A stretch of 64,000 nt of DNA from Anas platyrhynchos. Lineage: Eukaryota > Chordata > Aves > Anseriformes > Anatidae. Location of the stretch: assembly GCF_047663525.1 (NCBI RefSeq), contig NC_092587.1:44352501-44416500 (forward strand), given 5' to 3'. A program made the position numbers and the translations under genes. Below are positions 1-10,838 of this stretch, piece by piece (positions within the stretch are counted from its first letter, which is position 1; each line of letters begins with the position of its first letter). Under the pieces are notes generated by a model, which worked only from the letters and a program-made list of their open reading frames with translations, made no database searches and was not told where the DNA came from.

Positions 1-219
1 GCTGGAGCAATAGACACAGGTCTTGTGCCTATGGCTGAAATTTCCATATTTTAATACTAGTTTTTGAATTATGCCGTGGCTGTCCTTTAGTAAAAGAAAT
101 GTTTGTGCCACAGTACAGCGGCTTCATGTGAAGGAAACCAAAGTCATGACCTTTTTTTTTTCACTTAGTAACTCACTAGCAGTTGATATGGGTTTGTTTT
201 TTCCTCCTCTTTGGCTCAG

Positions 220-476
220 GTCATGATCGTATTGCAAAGAGCAATTCCAAAAAAGAAGAAAGGAAAATGGAGAGTCTCCCTTTAAAGCCCGAAAGACTCA
301 GGAAAAACTGGACAGCAAGCCAAGATGTAAATTGTAGGAAGAGTAAATCCTGCCAGGCACGAAACACATTGCAGTTCTCTCTGCCCTTACTGCCTCAAGC
401 AAAGAACAGACAACCTGCTGCAAAATATCAGGATGTGTATTGGAGTCCCAGTTCTTCAGCCAATGAAGGCCCATGA
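220..476 (+). CDS. Candidate terminal coding exon of an upstream gene (AGBL3?)
   Basis: A pyrimidine-rich tract ending in CAG at 217-219 is a convincing splice acceptor. It opens a frame of 85 complete codons that ends in TGA at 474-476. The encoded tail is basic and polar (Lys/Arg/Ser-rich, then Gln/Pro/Ser-rich) with no recognisable domain, as is common for the disordered C-terminus of a multi-exon protein. An AATAAA at 769-774 could be its poly(A) signal. In the human 7q33 order the + strand gene just before TMEM140 is AGBL3, a cytosolic carboxypeptidase, so AGBL3 is the natural guess. I cannot confirm this by homology, and no other exon of that gene is visible. It could also be a chance open frame behind a cryptic acceptor. 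Confidence 0.35.
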
Positions 477-768
477 AAGAGTATCATCCATCTGGTGTGC
501 TTAAACAATTCCTAAAACAAAGTAACATTTATCTTAAACAATGCCTACTGTTTCTGTATGGCAGACTCCACTTCCAGAAGGAACTGTATAAATAGCTAAT
601 GACCCTCCACCTTCTTTTTTTTTTTCCTTTAACTCTATTTGGAAGTTTTCCTTATATTCACCAGGAGAGTGATTATTCACCAAGCAGCAGAAGTCACCAT
701 CCCCTGATCATAGTGGAGAAAGTGGAGCCATAAGCCATGAAAATCATTTCCCCTTTCACCAACAAACC

Positions 769-774
769 AAATAA
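769..774 (+). other. AATAAA, possible poly(A) signal
   Basis: Canonical AATAAA about 290 bases after the stop codon of the candidate terminal exon at 220-476. It is only meaningful if that exon is real. Confidence 0.3.
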
Positions 775-3700
775 ATTTTACACACAGAAACATTTGACAT
801 AAAATCAATACACAAATCATGGAACTCCTTGCTAAAGGATGTGGATGCAAAAATGGATTCAGTTGGACATGTGCCTTAAAGATAGACCACTGAGAGTTTT
901 TAAATAGACAAGCCACATATGGCTTGGGAAATGTCCTCAGCTGACAAGAGTAAGAACCTAGGAGAGTACTTGGAAAAAGTATATGTTTGTTCCATTCCTA
1001 CTCTCCCCTGGGCATCCAAACAGAGTCATCTTGGAGACAGAGCGCTGTGGTAGGTGGCCCCTTGGTCTAAACCAGTATGACTATTTGTTACAGCCATACG
1101 CCTGCATAGTTTGTGTCATCTGGGGGGGACATAGTACTGTATGGACACCTGAGAAAATGAAATAAGATTAAAAATATGGTTCTTTAAACAGGTACTGGAT
1201 TTTGTCATCTTTAAGTTTTGCAGCACTCAGGATTGTCTATTGAGTGATTCAGTAGGCTCCCTCACTCTGCCTTGTCTCTATCCTTAGAGCATACTCCATT
1301 TTATTACAAAAATTGTAACCTATTGCTGCAAAATCAGGGTCATCACACGTTTAGCATTTGAGAGGAGACAGGCTAAAATTGCCAGTAATAAAGTAAATAA
1401 ATAAATAAATAAATAAAAATTATTTTTTTCTCTGCAAAGAGAAAGAATTGGCCAATTACTTAAAATGCCAGGTGCCTTAGATGAGTAGAAAAACCTTACA
1501 CTGTAGTCATTGAGCTGTGATGCTGTGGTGGTTCTAACGCAGGTGGAAATGTAGGGTGTGAAGTATACACAGGATGCAAGTGCACTCCAACCTTTCTTCT
1601 CACCAGCCTAAGAACTCCCACGGGAATCTTCCAGGTCCATCACAATGGGGTGGTATAGATATATATAGGCATCTATATCTGAGAGTTTTTTTGGAATACT
1701 AGAGGGAAGACAGTTGTTCCGTGGAGATTTCCTCAGGAACAAGGACCAGGGTCATGACCAGCTTCTGGGAAGCTAGTCTAGTAGCTTACTCTTAAAGTAA
1801 CAAGCTAAAATGAGCAAAACACATTTGAAAGTCCAGCTCAGGCATGCTTTACTTGTGATTGCTAATGCTACTGTAACTACTGATTGTGTTGCTGCCTGTG
1901 CTTTAACTCCACCATGAGAAACCGAGAGCTGCAGCGCAGTTCATTCCTCTGTAAAGCCACGTGAGCCTCTACTTAATGCACACATGCAGTCATTTCTATT
2001 TCAGGATACAGTTCCAGGGAGAAACAGTTGCACGGGAAATTTGGTTGAAGTCTGCTCCTGGGAAGTGCTCTCCTTTCCCAGCCACAAGCACCAGGCCCCA
2101 GCACACCGTCTGACCTCTCCCACCCCCAGTCACGTAGAAGTAGAAGCCCTCCTCTCTCTCCGTGACAGAGATGGGAAGGGGATCCGCCACCCCCCGAGGA
2201 GGACAGTGGCTCCAGGGGTAGTGCTGCAGCATGATGGGCATGGCCTGGCTTGCTGAGGGAGCAGGCCCACTCTGGCAGTCATCCCGATGGCCCCAGCAAA
2301 CAGGAGCCCAACACAAAGCAAGGGTGTTTGTGAAGGAGCTGTTTGTGCCTTCTGCCCATGGCAGCAAAGCAGCAACCTCCCTGCGGGTGTTGAGGTCAGC
2401 AAAAGAGCTGTCTGGCCTCCGGACCCAAACCATTCGCCGTTTTCCTTCCTGAATGGCTGAAAAGTGGCATGAGGCCAAGTGGTGTGACCGCCCTGCTTGA
2501 GAGCACAAGCGTACCTCCAGCAGTGCATGTGTCCTCACTGGAGCAGAGGTCTCGCTTCAGTGGTCTCTGCCCCTTCCTCAATTCCCCAGCTAGCAAACAA
2601 AATGTTAGATAATGGCCATGTTCAGACCCAAAGCTTCCTTTTGTGTCTGGGCCATTGAACACAGTCAGCTCAGCAGCGGTGGCCTGCTGGAGTTTATTTG
2701 CTACATTTCGCTCACCATAACCCCTTCCCCAAGCCATCCGAACCACCCCAATCCAGATCTCCTTCTCAATACTAAATTTAGCAATCTCAATTACTAAAAT
2801 TACTCCACACACAGAGGCCAGATACAGATGCATCTCCCCAGTGCCATCTGCCTAGTGGCTCTATCCACTGAGCTTCTTGTAGGGTTTCTTCCCTTATTTC
2901 CTTTCACTTACACTGTCCTCTAGGATGCAAGTGCCATAGCACTGCATGTAGGCAGAGCTGTATATGTAATATTATAGGCTCACAGCATGTATATCATCAG
3001 GAGGTTTCCAGACCTCACCTAAAAGTAGAATTGCTGGGAAGGATTCTGTGAACAGCTTCGTGGCCAGGTTTCCCACACATATCACCTCCTATACATCTCT
3101 CCTAACAGACCCACCTCTAAGACTGACTGTACATCAGGACAAATGGTTCTGGGCCTGGCCAGGAGGAATAAAGGAAAGAGAGTTTTGCTGCTTCCATCAC
3201 ACAAGGGTGGATTTGTCGATTTCCTTTTTGTCCCATTCCTGGGAAGGGACATACTCTTGCCAAAGAGCTAGCAGCAGTGTTTGAAGCCAACGGGTCACAC
3301 TCCAGTCTTGTTGTATGTTTTCCAGGCTGAGAAGAGGGGGGTGGCTGGGGCTGAACTCATGCCTGAAAACTCGCTTTTACTGCAGCTGTTTAAGCAAGGC
3401 TGCTTTGTTGGCACTTGCCAAGAAAGAAGGGGTCCCTGGGGCTTAATGGACCATGGGCTGGGAGCACACACATGCAAACATGCCCTTGCACTCACTCTTG
3501 CTTGTCTGTGCTGGTACAGCCAGGGCTGCTTGTCCTCTGCAGGCAGGATGTGGTGGGCACAGGTTTCAGTGGTTTCCCTTGGCAGCACGCAGCTTGCCAC
3601 TTCTCCTGCAGTGTGCCCACACAGGCACTTCTGCAGGCAAAGGGGAGCTGGATCTGGGAAGCTGCGGGAAGGGAAGAGTGTTTAAAGAGCAGGAAGGACA

Positions 3701-3994
3701 AAATGGTCACTGAACTCTGCCAGTGCTGCGGGACTGACAACAGCACCAGGATGGTCACCTCTACAGACATGCCACAACACAATAAACTCCTCTCAGCCCC
3801 CACGGTTGCCCAAGGCTCTCTAACAGCACAGCTTCCCTGGGCAAGCTTAGCCCCACCAGCTATATTATAGTTGTTGGCAGAGTCAGAAAAAGAAAGTGCA
3901 GCTCTGCACCCAGCTGAGCTCAGATTGTTTTCCTGCTTAAATTTAGATTACGCAATATCAGGGAGGAGCACAGCACCAGGATCCCATGGCCCTC
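775..3994. other. Stretch without a recognised gene
   Basis: No exon with homology I recognise. It contains a short (TAAA)n run near 1394-1418. A minus-strand frame of 180 codons (1996-2538) overlaps others in two more frames and looks like composition rather than a gene. The region lies between the candidate end of the upstream gene and the inferred TMEM140 promoter. Confidence 0.5.
1394..1418 (+). repeat. (TAAA)n microsatellite
   Basis: About six tandem TAAA units followed by a further A/T-rich run. Read directly from the sequence. Confidence 0.85.
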
Positions 3995-4010
3995 AAAAGC
4001 GAAACAGAAA
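3995..4010 (+). promoter_or_regulatory. ISRE/IRF-type element upstream of TMEM140
   Basis: The sequence AAAAGCGAAACAGAAA fits the interferon-stimulated response element pattern AANNGAAANNGAAA exactly, with three spaced AAA/GAAA blocks. It lies about 150 bases upstream of a strong splice donor (GTAAGTA at 4157) that could close a non-coding first exon of TMEM140. TMEM140 is known as an interferon-inducible gene in mammals, so a site here makes sense. Both the promoter position and the assignment to TMEM140 are inferred; no transcript evidence is available. Confidence 0.45.
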
Positions 4011-4059
4011 GCAGAGCAGCAGCTCAGGACGATAACAAGGGCTGCGCTCGCTTTGTGCT

Positions 4060-4156
4060 GACAGTGTCAGAGCCCAGCCAGCACAGGACCTGGCAGCAGC
4101 TGCAGAGGGGATCTGCTCTCCAGCTTGTTTCAGCTCCGCACCCCGATGGGTAGCCC
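4060..4156 (+). other. TMEM140: Candidate non-coding first exon of TMEM140
   Basis: The TMEM140 coding exon begins behind a splice acceptor at 9293, so a 5' untranslated exon must lie upstream. The best donor found next to a promoter-like element is CCC|GTAAGTA at 4156/4157, downstream of the ISRE-like site at 3995-4010. The left edge (transcription start) is arbitrary. If correct, the intron is about 5.1 kb and contains the antisense ERV remnants. Other donors in the interval cannot be excluded. Confidence 0.3.
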
Positions 4157-4613
4157 GTAAGTATCCTCCAGCTGTGCCCCCACCTCTTTAATGCCACTGG
4201 CGATGGGGGGAGCTGCCAGGGGTAGAAGGGTTACCCCCGGGTGCAAACGTCTAGGAGGGAGAAGGTCCTTCCCCAGCTTGGGGGCACTGCTGATCTCTCT
4301 TTAGGGCTCCACAGAGCTGTTTATCTCTGCGCAGGGATGATCAGAGCTTGTCCCCAGCCCTGAAGCCAGATCCTGGCCAGAGCTACATGCCTTGCCCTCT
4401 CCGCCCCGCTACCTTTGCCTGGGCATTCAGCCAGCAGCTTTCTGGGTGGAAGGTGCTTACCTGCCTGTGATTTGGGAGAGGGAACTTGTGTGCCGTCCTG
4501 ATAGCACAGAAGGGTCCCCACGAGCCCCGTGTTGTACACAGACACCCCCAGGAGCTCCTGAGCCGTGAACACGGAGCCCCTCTCTGCCCAGAGGCTGAGG
4601 CACAGAGCTCATC

Positions 4614-5483
4614 TTGGTAAAGCCCAGTACTCCCAGCAACGCCCAGCTGGGAGCAAGGGCAACGAGGCCAGGCTGGGGCTGGCTGCACCACGCTTGGGTT
4701 GCTTTCTCTTGCACCTTTGTGTTAGAACTGCAAGCTCTCCTGTCCAAAAGGCACGGGAGTCTCCTTAGAGGCAGAGGGGCTGCAGATGGCTGGGATAGGC
4801 CCCAGCTGGATGCGAGTGACAGCTCTTTCCTGTTTATCCCTGCTGCTCAGCTGGGCTGCCTCCAAGCCGACTGGGGCCAAGAGGCAGGGCTCACCAATAC
4901 CGTGGCTGCGGCTGTGCTGGTGGTGGGGCACCAGGTCTTGGCTTTCACAGCCAGGCCACACGTCCCCTCCAGGCCAGCCGTGTGCCCTCTGCCCCAGCTG
5001 GCATCGGGCACTGGCACCAGGCAGTTTTCTGACACCGTCACGGTCACACCAGGACATGCAGATTTATGGGCTGGGCAGAGCAGGGCAGCAAGAGGCCAGA
5101 TGGAAAATCTGCCTACAATTCTGCCAACACAAAGAGTGAAGGGGGGTGTGTTGCTGGGGAAAGATGGGGTCCTAATGGACGTGAGTATCCAAGGAGAGGG
5201 CAGGTGCCTGTTTGGTTGGGGTTCCCTGGGGCCTCATACCTGCGGGGATCACATAGCACCATGGGCACCGCAGGTGTCTCTCCTCCACCTCTGTAATACA
5301 TTTCCATGGTCCTGTCAGGCATTCAATTCTGCTTCCCTCTCTGGTAAACATGTGCAAGTAGGACAACTTTTAATTCCTGATATGTTTTTCTTTGGGGGGG
5401 TAGTGGCAAATAGAAGGCAACGTGAGGTGGTTAAACAGAAAGACTGTTTCTGTAAGCATGTCTGCCTTAGGAAACCCACCTAG
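4614..5483 (+). other. Unrecognised 289-codon open frame
   Basis: An ATG-initiated frame of 289 codons without a stop in a GC-rich stretch inside the inferred TMEM140 intron. The translation has no domain, membrane topology or repeat that I recognise. Several shorter frames overlap it on both strands, which argues for low stop-codon density rather than selection. It is listed because it is the longest uninterrupted frame in the window apart from GC-rich shadow frames over known exons. I do not claim it is a gene. Confidence 0.12.
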
Positions 5484-5758
5484 GGAAACAGGACAGCAAG
5501 GGGCAGCGGGCCAGCAGGCGCCAGGAGCCCTTTACAGCCCCCAGCTCCGAGCTGTGCCAGATGTGGGGAGCTGGCAGCTAACGCAGAGCAACCGCACAGC
5601 ACAGCTTGGACTCCCTCTGAAGGCCATGAGGCAGGGTGACAGGGAGCATGGTGCAGGGTGTGAGTCCTCACGGGGACAGGGGAGGAAGAGCAGCAATGCC
5701 TGGCTGCAGGACAGCGCTGTAAAGACGGGCAAAGAGAAGGAGTTGCTGGGAGCAAGGC

Positions 5759-6869
5759 TGTGGTGGTTTTACTCAGGTGGGCCTCTGAGCTCCACCACAA
5801 CTACTCTCTCACTCCCCCTCCTCAAAGGGAGGGGGAAGAAAATAGGTGAAAAGGGCTCAAGGGTTGAGATAAGGACAGGGAGATCGCTCAACAGTTCTCA
5901 TCACAGGCAAAACAGACACAGCGTAGGGAGATTAGAGAAATTTATTACCTATTACTAAGAAGCCAGAGAAGTGAGAGACAAAGAAAAACTAAAAACACCT
6001 TCCATCCATCCACCATATTCTGCCTTCTCCCCCTGAGCAGTGCAGGGAAACAGGGAATGGGGGCTGCGGTCAGTCCCTGACACTTTGTCCCCACCACTCC
6101 CTCGCAGTCCCTCTCTGCCCATGCTCCCCATGGGGTCCCTCCCACAGGATGCCGTCCTTCCCCAATTGAGCCTGTGGGGTCTGCCCACAGGCAGCAGCTC
6201 TTCAAGCACTGCTCCCACACGGCTCGGTACCACGGGGTCCATCCCCCATGGGCAAACTGCTCCAGCACGGGTCCCCCACGGGTGGCAGCCCCCCCCAGAC
6301 CCCCTGCTCCTGCATGGGCTCCTCTCCACGGGCTGCAGCTCCAGCCCGGGGCCTGCTCTTGTGGGGGCTCTCCATGGGCCGCAGCCTCCTCCAGGCCACA
6401 TCCACCTGCTCCACCGGGGGCTCCTCCACCCATGGAGGGGCTGCAGCGTGGGGATCTGCTCCGTGTGGGATCCATGGGCTGCAGGGGGACAGCCTGCTCC
6501 ACCGGGGGCCTCTCCACAAGCTGCAGGGGAACTGCTGCTGCCTGCCTGGAGCACCTCCTGCCCTCCTGCTGAACTCACATGGTGTCTGCAGGGCTGCTTC
6601 TCACTCCTCTCTCCCAGCTGCAGTTGCACAGCAGGTTGTGGTGTTTTGTTGTTGTTGTTGTTTGTTTGTTTGTTTGTTTTTCTTCCTGTTTCTTAAATCT
6701 GCTCTCACAGAGGCACAACCAACATCACTTATTGGCTTAGTTCTGGCCAGCAGCAGGTCCATGTGGAGCAGGCTAGAGCCGGCAGCATGGGGCAGCTATT
6801 GGATTCTTCTCACAGAGGCCACCCCTGCAGCCCCCTGCTACTAAAACCTGGCCATGTACACCCACTTCA
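5759..6869 (-). mobile_element. Endogenous retrovirus LTR (minus strand), about 1.1 kb
   Basis: Read on the minus strand it begins TGAAGTGGG (from 6869) and ends AAAACCACCACA (at 5759), the TG...CA termini of an LTR. An AATAAA signal lies about 190 bases before the 3' end (near 5940). The middle (about 6050-6560) is a GC-rich array of degenerate short units around CTGCTCC/CACGGG, and a GTT/GTTT run lies at 6642-6680. I recognise it as a family common in bird genomes but cannot name it. No matching target-site duplication is visible at its two edges. On its right it abuts an ERV leader rather than unique DNA. It lies antisense within the inferred first intron of TMEM140. Confidence 0.8.
6642..6680 (+). 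repeat. (GTT)n/(GTTT)n run within the LTR
   Basis: Several GTT units followed by GTTT units, inside the LTR at 5759-6869. Read directly. Confidence 0.75.
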
Positions 6870-7225
6870 TTCCACCCCTCACCTTTGTGAAAGCATGTTT
6901 AAGCATAATCACAGCATACTCTTACTTCACAACTCAACACGGTCTTCACAAATTTCACTTACATCAGAAAGAAAAAGAATTCACCACACCAAAATAAACA
7001 TTACACCATCACAACACTGAGAAAGTGGACAATTTACATACACTCCACCCCTCATCCTTTTACCACATGACTATGAAACATATTCCTCACAATTATTACT
7101 TTCTTAAACCCTTCACAACTGTTATATTCATAAACAACACCCTGTCCATGTTTTGCCCATTACTTCTCTCAGTTATCATCCTTATCCCAAATTCCTTGAG
7201 CCTCAAATTGGGCACCAAAAAGGAC
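6870..7225 (-). mobile_element. ERV leader with decayed tRNA-Lys-like primer binding site
   Basis: On the minus strand this short A/T-rich piece follows the LTR ending at 7226. At 7217-7200 it carries TGGTGCCCAATTTGAGGC, which resembles the lysine-tRNA primer binding site of ERVK-type elements after CpG decay (TGGCGCCC to TGGTGCCC). The rest has no gag-like reading frame. It stops after about 350 bases, where the LTR at 5759-6869 begins, so nearly all internal coding sequence is absent. Confidence 0.6.
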
Positions 7226-7653
7226 TGTGGTGGTTTTGCCTTGCTGGGCAGCTGAACTCCCCCACAACCGCTCTCTTACTACCCATTCTTAGAGGAAGAG
7301 GGGGAAAGAAAAAAAACAACACGGGTTGAGATAAGGATAGTTTAATTAAAGGGAAATGGAAGAGGAGAGAAAAACAAGTAAAGGCTGCATGGAAGCACAG
7401 AGAAAGAGAAAAGAAATGACTCTCTGTTTCCCATCAATGAGCGATGTTCAGCCACATCCCAGGAAGCAGGGCCTCACTACACATAGCAGTTGTTTGGGTG
7501 GACAGACAATTTCATAATAAGACCTCCCTCCCCTTTTCACCGCTTTTGTTGCTGAGTGTGACATCGCAAGGCATGGAATATCCCTTTGGTCAGTTTAGGT
7601 CAGCAGCCCTGGTGATGTCCCCTCCTCACCTCTTGTCCACCCCCAACCTGCTG
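7226..7653 (-). mobile_element. Truncated ERVK-type LTR (3' part)
   Basis: On the minus strand the 3' end reads GGCAAAACCACCACA and is followed eight bases later by the primer binding site, so this is the 5' LTR of a minus-strand element. It shares its terminal ~40 bases with the LTR at 5759-6869 but diverges further in (for example it has a TTTAATTAAAGG segment), so the two belong to different though related families. LTR similarity fades near 7653; the TG start of this LTR is not seen and is presumed deleted. Confidence 0.6.
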
Positions 7654-9293
7654 AAATCAAAAGGTCTTTTTCTGCAGCAAGGTCTAGGCCTGAGTGATGA
7701 TGTTTTCCTGATTGATTGTGTCTTCATAGTAGGTTCAGAGCAATGGGCATCCTCCACATGGCCTTCCAGCCTCTCCAGAAGCCTGTTGTGAAGAGCTCCA
7801 AGGGAGGCTACAAGAAGAAGTGAGGTGTTGACCCAAGGAAGGGGACAGATCTGTGTCTGGATCCTGTGGCACACTGCTCGTTGTGTATGTGTTCCTCTTG
7901 GCTATGACTGGGGGAGAAGTCTGGGACAGAGAAGCTTTATCCCTGTGCACATTAAATATGGGTGCCCTGCTCCCAAGTGTGTAGGCAGGAGGGTAGGAGG
8001 GGAGTGCTGAAGGGTCTCAGGTCACCAGCAGCATAGCCAGACATTGATTGGGTGAGGTTCTTCCAAGGTGCTCTGAAAACTCATGGAGGCTGTACCAAAC
8101 CCACAAGTGGCTGTGGGGTGGGAACACAGGCAGCATAGTGCATGAAGGTTGGCTGGGGACACCGGGATGACACGCTGTTGGGTAATGGATAGCGGAGAGG
8201 GGATAGCAGGACCAACATTGTGAACTTCTTGAGAGAAGCTAGTAAATGATTCATAGGAGATAATGCTTGGCAAAAACAAGAAAGGGGTGACTTGCAGAGC
8301 CTTGAGTCGGACACAGCATGAAGCCAAGGTCTCTGCGCTCCTTGCCCCATGTTTGTGCTCCTGTGCAGTCCCAGATGCCCAGGGCTGTGGTGCCAGCGAT
8401 GCTCCTTGCTGATGACACTCCTCTGTTTTTCAGTGTGAAGCAGAAGCTCGCAGGAGGGCTCTGGGGACAGCCCACGATTCGGAGAGCGGAGCAGGTCGGC
8501 AAATTTACCAAACTACCAGCAAGAGGAGCGGGGAGGACAGCGACTGCAGGTCTGTCTGTATGGCACCCATCTCCCAGGGCCCCAGTGGAGGGCAAGCAGA
8601 TGCGGGCAGGCCCGGGGTGCCCCTTGGTAGTGTCATAACTACCTGCCCATGCAGGGCGTAGGTCCTCAGGCAACCAGGGCAGAGGAACACCATGTCTGCC
8701 AGCCTCAGCAGGGAGCGGGGTGGGGGCGACCAGCCCTGTGATGCCCAGAACTGTAAGGGGATGCAGGGTCCTCAGGGGCATGTGGGAACATGGGGCACCG
8801 ATGGCACCAGGTGTCCCAGGGCCCTGAGAGGCGGAGGGGGGAGCGGGTAGAGCTGCACTTCAGACCCTTTCATGCCTGCGTTTTGCTCAGATGTCCAAAG
8901 ATCGATGAATGTCCTTGCCTGACCAGGACTGAACACAAAGCATTTTCCCAGAGTAGCCCTTAACCCCCTCTTTACCAGACAGCAGTGTTTCACTCCCCTG
9001 CCATCACTGCAGTTCCCTGACAGATTCTTATCTTGAACGTGAGGTCATGGTACACAGGTTGCATGTAGGGCTTGGGGAACCACAGCAGTCTTCGTCCCCT
9101 GTCCTCTCAGTGCTGGCCCATGCGTAGAGCATGATTAAGCCACTTTTGCCATGACCACAAATGAGCCCTCTCAGCCCACACAGGGGAAGCAGGACTGAGA
9201 TGCTTCTGCTCTCTGTGCAAGGGCTCGGAGTACACCTTGGAAGGGTACCACAACATGCACTAACCAAGGGGTCCCCCCTCATGTTTTGCAGCA
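7654..9293 (+). other. Remainder of inferred TMEM140 intron
   Basis: No exon or repeat that I recognise. The stretch ends in a good acceptor: pyrimidine-rich sequence then GTTTTGCAG at 9285-9293, directly in front of the TMEM140 coding exon. Confidence 0.45.
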
Positions 9294-9317
9294 GGAATCC
9301 TCACGGCAGCCCCCACC

Positions 9318-9893
9318 ATGGTATCAAGAGAGCGTGTGGGCACTGTGATGGGCCTGCTGCAGCTGAGGTGCACAGGGCACCTGCTCTGTGCACTGATCCT
9401 CCTCGAGGCTGCCGGGGCCTTGGCCTTGATGCTCTACGCACTGCTGTGGGAAGCTGGGAACCTAGTCGACCTCCCTTACAAACGCATTGGCTTTTACAAC
9501 TTCTGCCTGTGGAACGAGACAGCTGGGGAGCTGCAGTGCCTGGAGCACAATGATCTGCAGGTGATGGGCATCAGCATGCTGGGAATAGTACTTGCCAGGG
9601 TTTGTGTCTACACCTGCCTGGTCTTCTGCATCTTCTACCCCATTTTTGTTGCAAATGTGAAGTGCACAGAGGAGGCAAAGGGCTGGAAAGCGATCCTCAT
9701 CATGCTCATCATCAAGATGATAATCCTGTCTGGAGGCCTGGGTGTGTTTCTCCTCCAAACCTCACAGTGGATTCAACCCTCTGATTTCACCGGGGGCTTT
9801 CTGGCACTGGTTGCGACTCAGGCTCTGCTACTACTCCAGATTTTCACTGTCACTATGTACCTCAGCTGGGTCAAGAACACGCAACCATGTTGA
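9318..9893 (+). CDS. TMEM140: TMEM140, four-pass transmembrane protein
   Basis: A complete 191-codon frame in one exon. It matches vertebrate TMEM140 strongly across the first membrane segment and loop: residues 40-68 contain the diagnostic YALLWEAGNL and RIGFYNFCLWNE blocks. Four hydrophobic segments are visible at about 20-43, 84-112, 124-147 and 158-182. A potential N-glycosylation site (NET, residues 66-68) lies in the first loop, with two nearby cysteines (63 and 74) that could form a disulfide. The ATG has an ideal context (CCACCATGG) and comes 24 bases after a splice acceptor at 9293, so the 5' leader is split by an intron as in mammals. The biochemical role is unknown; mammalian TMEM140 is interferon-inducible. 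A likely poly(A) signal is at 10833-10838. The gene is convergent with CYREN. Confidence 0.94.
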   Translation: MVSRERVGTVMGLLQLRCTGHLLCALILLEAAGALALMLYALLWEAGNLVDLPYKRIGFYNFCLWNETAGELQCLEHNDLQVMGISMLGIVLARVCVYTCLVFCIFYPIFVANVKCTEEAKGWKAILIMLIIKMIILSGGLGVFLLQTSQWIQPSDFTGGFLALVATQALLLLQIFTVTMYLSWVKNTQPC

Positions 9894-10832
9894 AGCCTTT
9901 TTATTGCCCATTAAGATTTGAAAGCAAAGAAGATGCAAAAGCTCTTGATAACCTGATTAAAACAGTAAACATACTACAGCTTTAATCACTGGCAGAAAAA
10001 CTAATCCTTAGTCCAAGTGCTCTAGTCCAACCTGACCTGGAGGACAGTGAAAGGGACAGACTGGAACCTGCAGATGGAGCACACATCCTTCTGGACATAT
10101 CTAAGTAAATCCTTCTGAGTACAGGCAGCCAGAGAATCAAGCAGGCTTATTTTATTGGAGCTGCCTGAAGAGATACCCTTCTCCACCTCCTGGTGGAACT
10201 GAGCATGTCTTTGAGGCAATCATGACTAAGGAGCTGTGGCTTCACACTGCTGTCACAGCAGCGGCCTCCCCAGGAGTGCACTGGAAATACTTTGCTCAGC
10301 AGGAGCGCCTGCATTTCATCTGCTGGAACAATGTCTGGGGTGATGCTGCCGTAGCTCGCAAGGGTGAAGTGTCCCACATCCAACCCCAGCAGTAGCAGAG
10401 CACCTGGAAGAGCAGACTAACCACTTGCTGAGTGCTGAACACAGCCCTAATGAGGAGGGCTTCCTGAAGACTCTTTCAGGTGCAGAGCCCCAGGTTTGTA
10501 CCCATTGATATTACAGGGCTGAGTCCATCAACAATTGACAGACTCCAGGAGAGGCTAGTGCTGTGTGAGGGAAGCTGTTAGCAGAGCCAGCTCAGCTCTT
10601 GGTCCAACACATGCCCCACACAAGTGGCAAGGAGCAGGACCAAAGCAGCCCCCAGTCAGGGTGTAGTGCCCCAGCAGAGCCACCACAGCCAGCGCTGGCT
10701 CTGTGCTGTGTCTGTAACCTCCCCAAGGAAGCACCTGCTTCCCATTGTCCCCTGTAGGGACACGAGGGGATGCCACTTCTGCTGGAGGGCCTGGGGGGAG
10801 TGTAGCTGGAGATGCTGGTTTGAGTGATCTTC

Positions 10833-10838
10833 AATAAA
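10833..10838 (+). other. TMEM140: AATAAA, probable TMEM140 poly(A) signal
   Basis: Canonical hexamer about 940 bases after the TMEM140 stop codon, followed by GT-rich sequence (TGGTCCTCATGTGGTCTG) typical of a downstream element. Confidence 0.6.

Noticed and set aside
5945-6844. Overlapping frames of 190-224 codons in both directions
   Set aside because: They come from the GC-rich degenerate repeats of the LTR; no retroviral protein similarity is seen.
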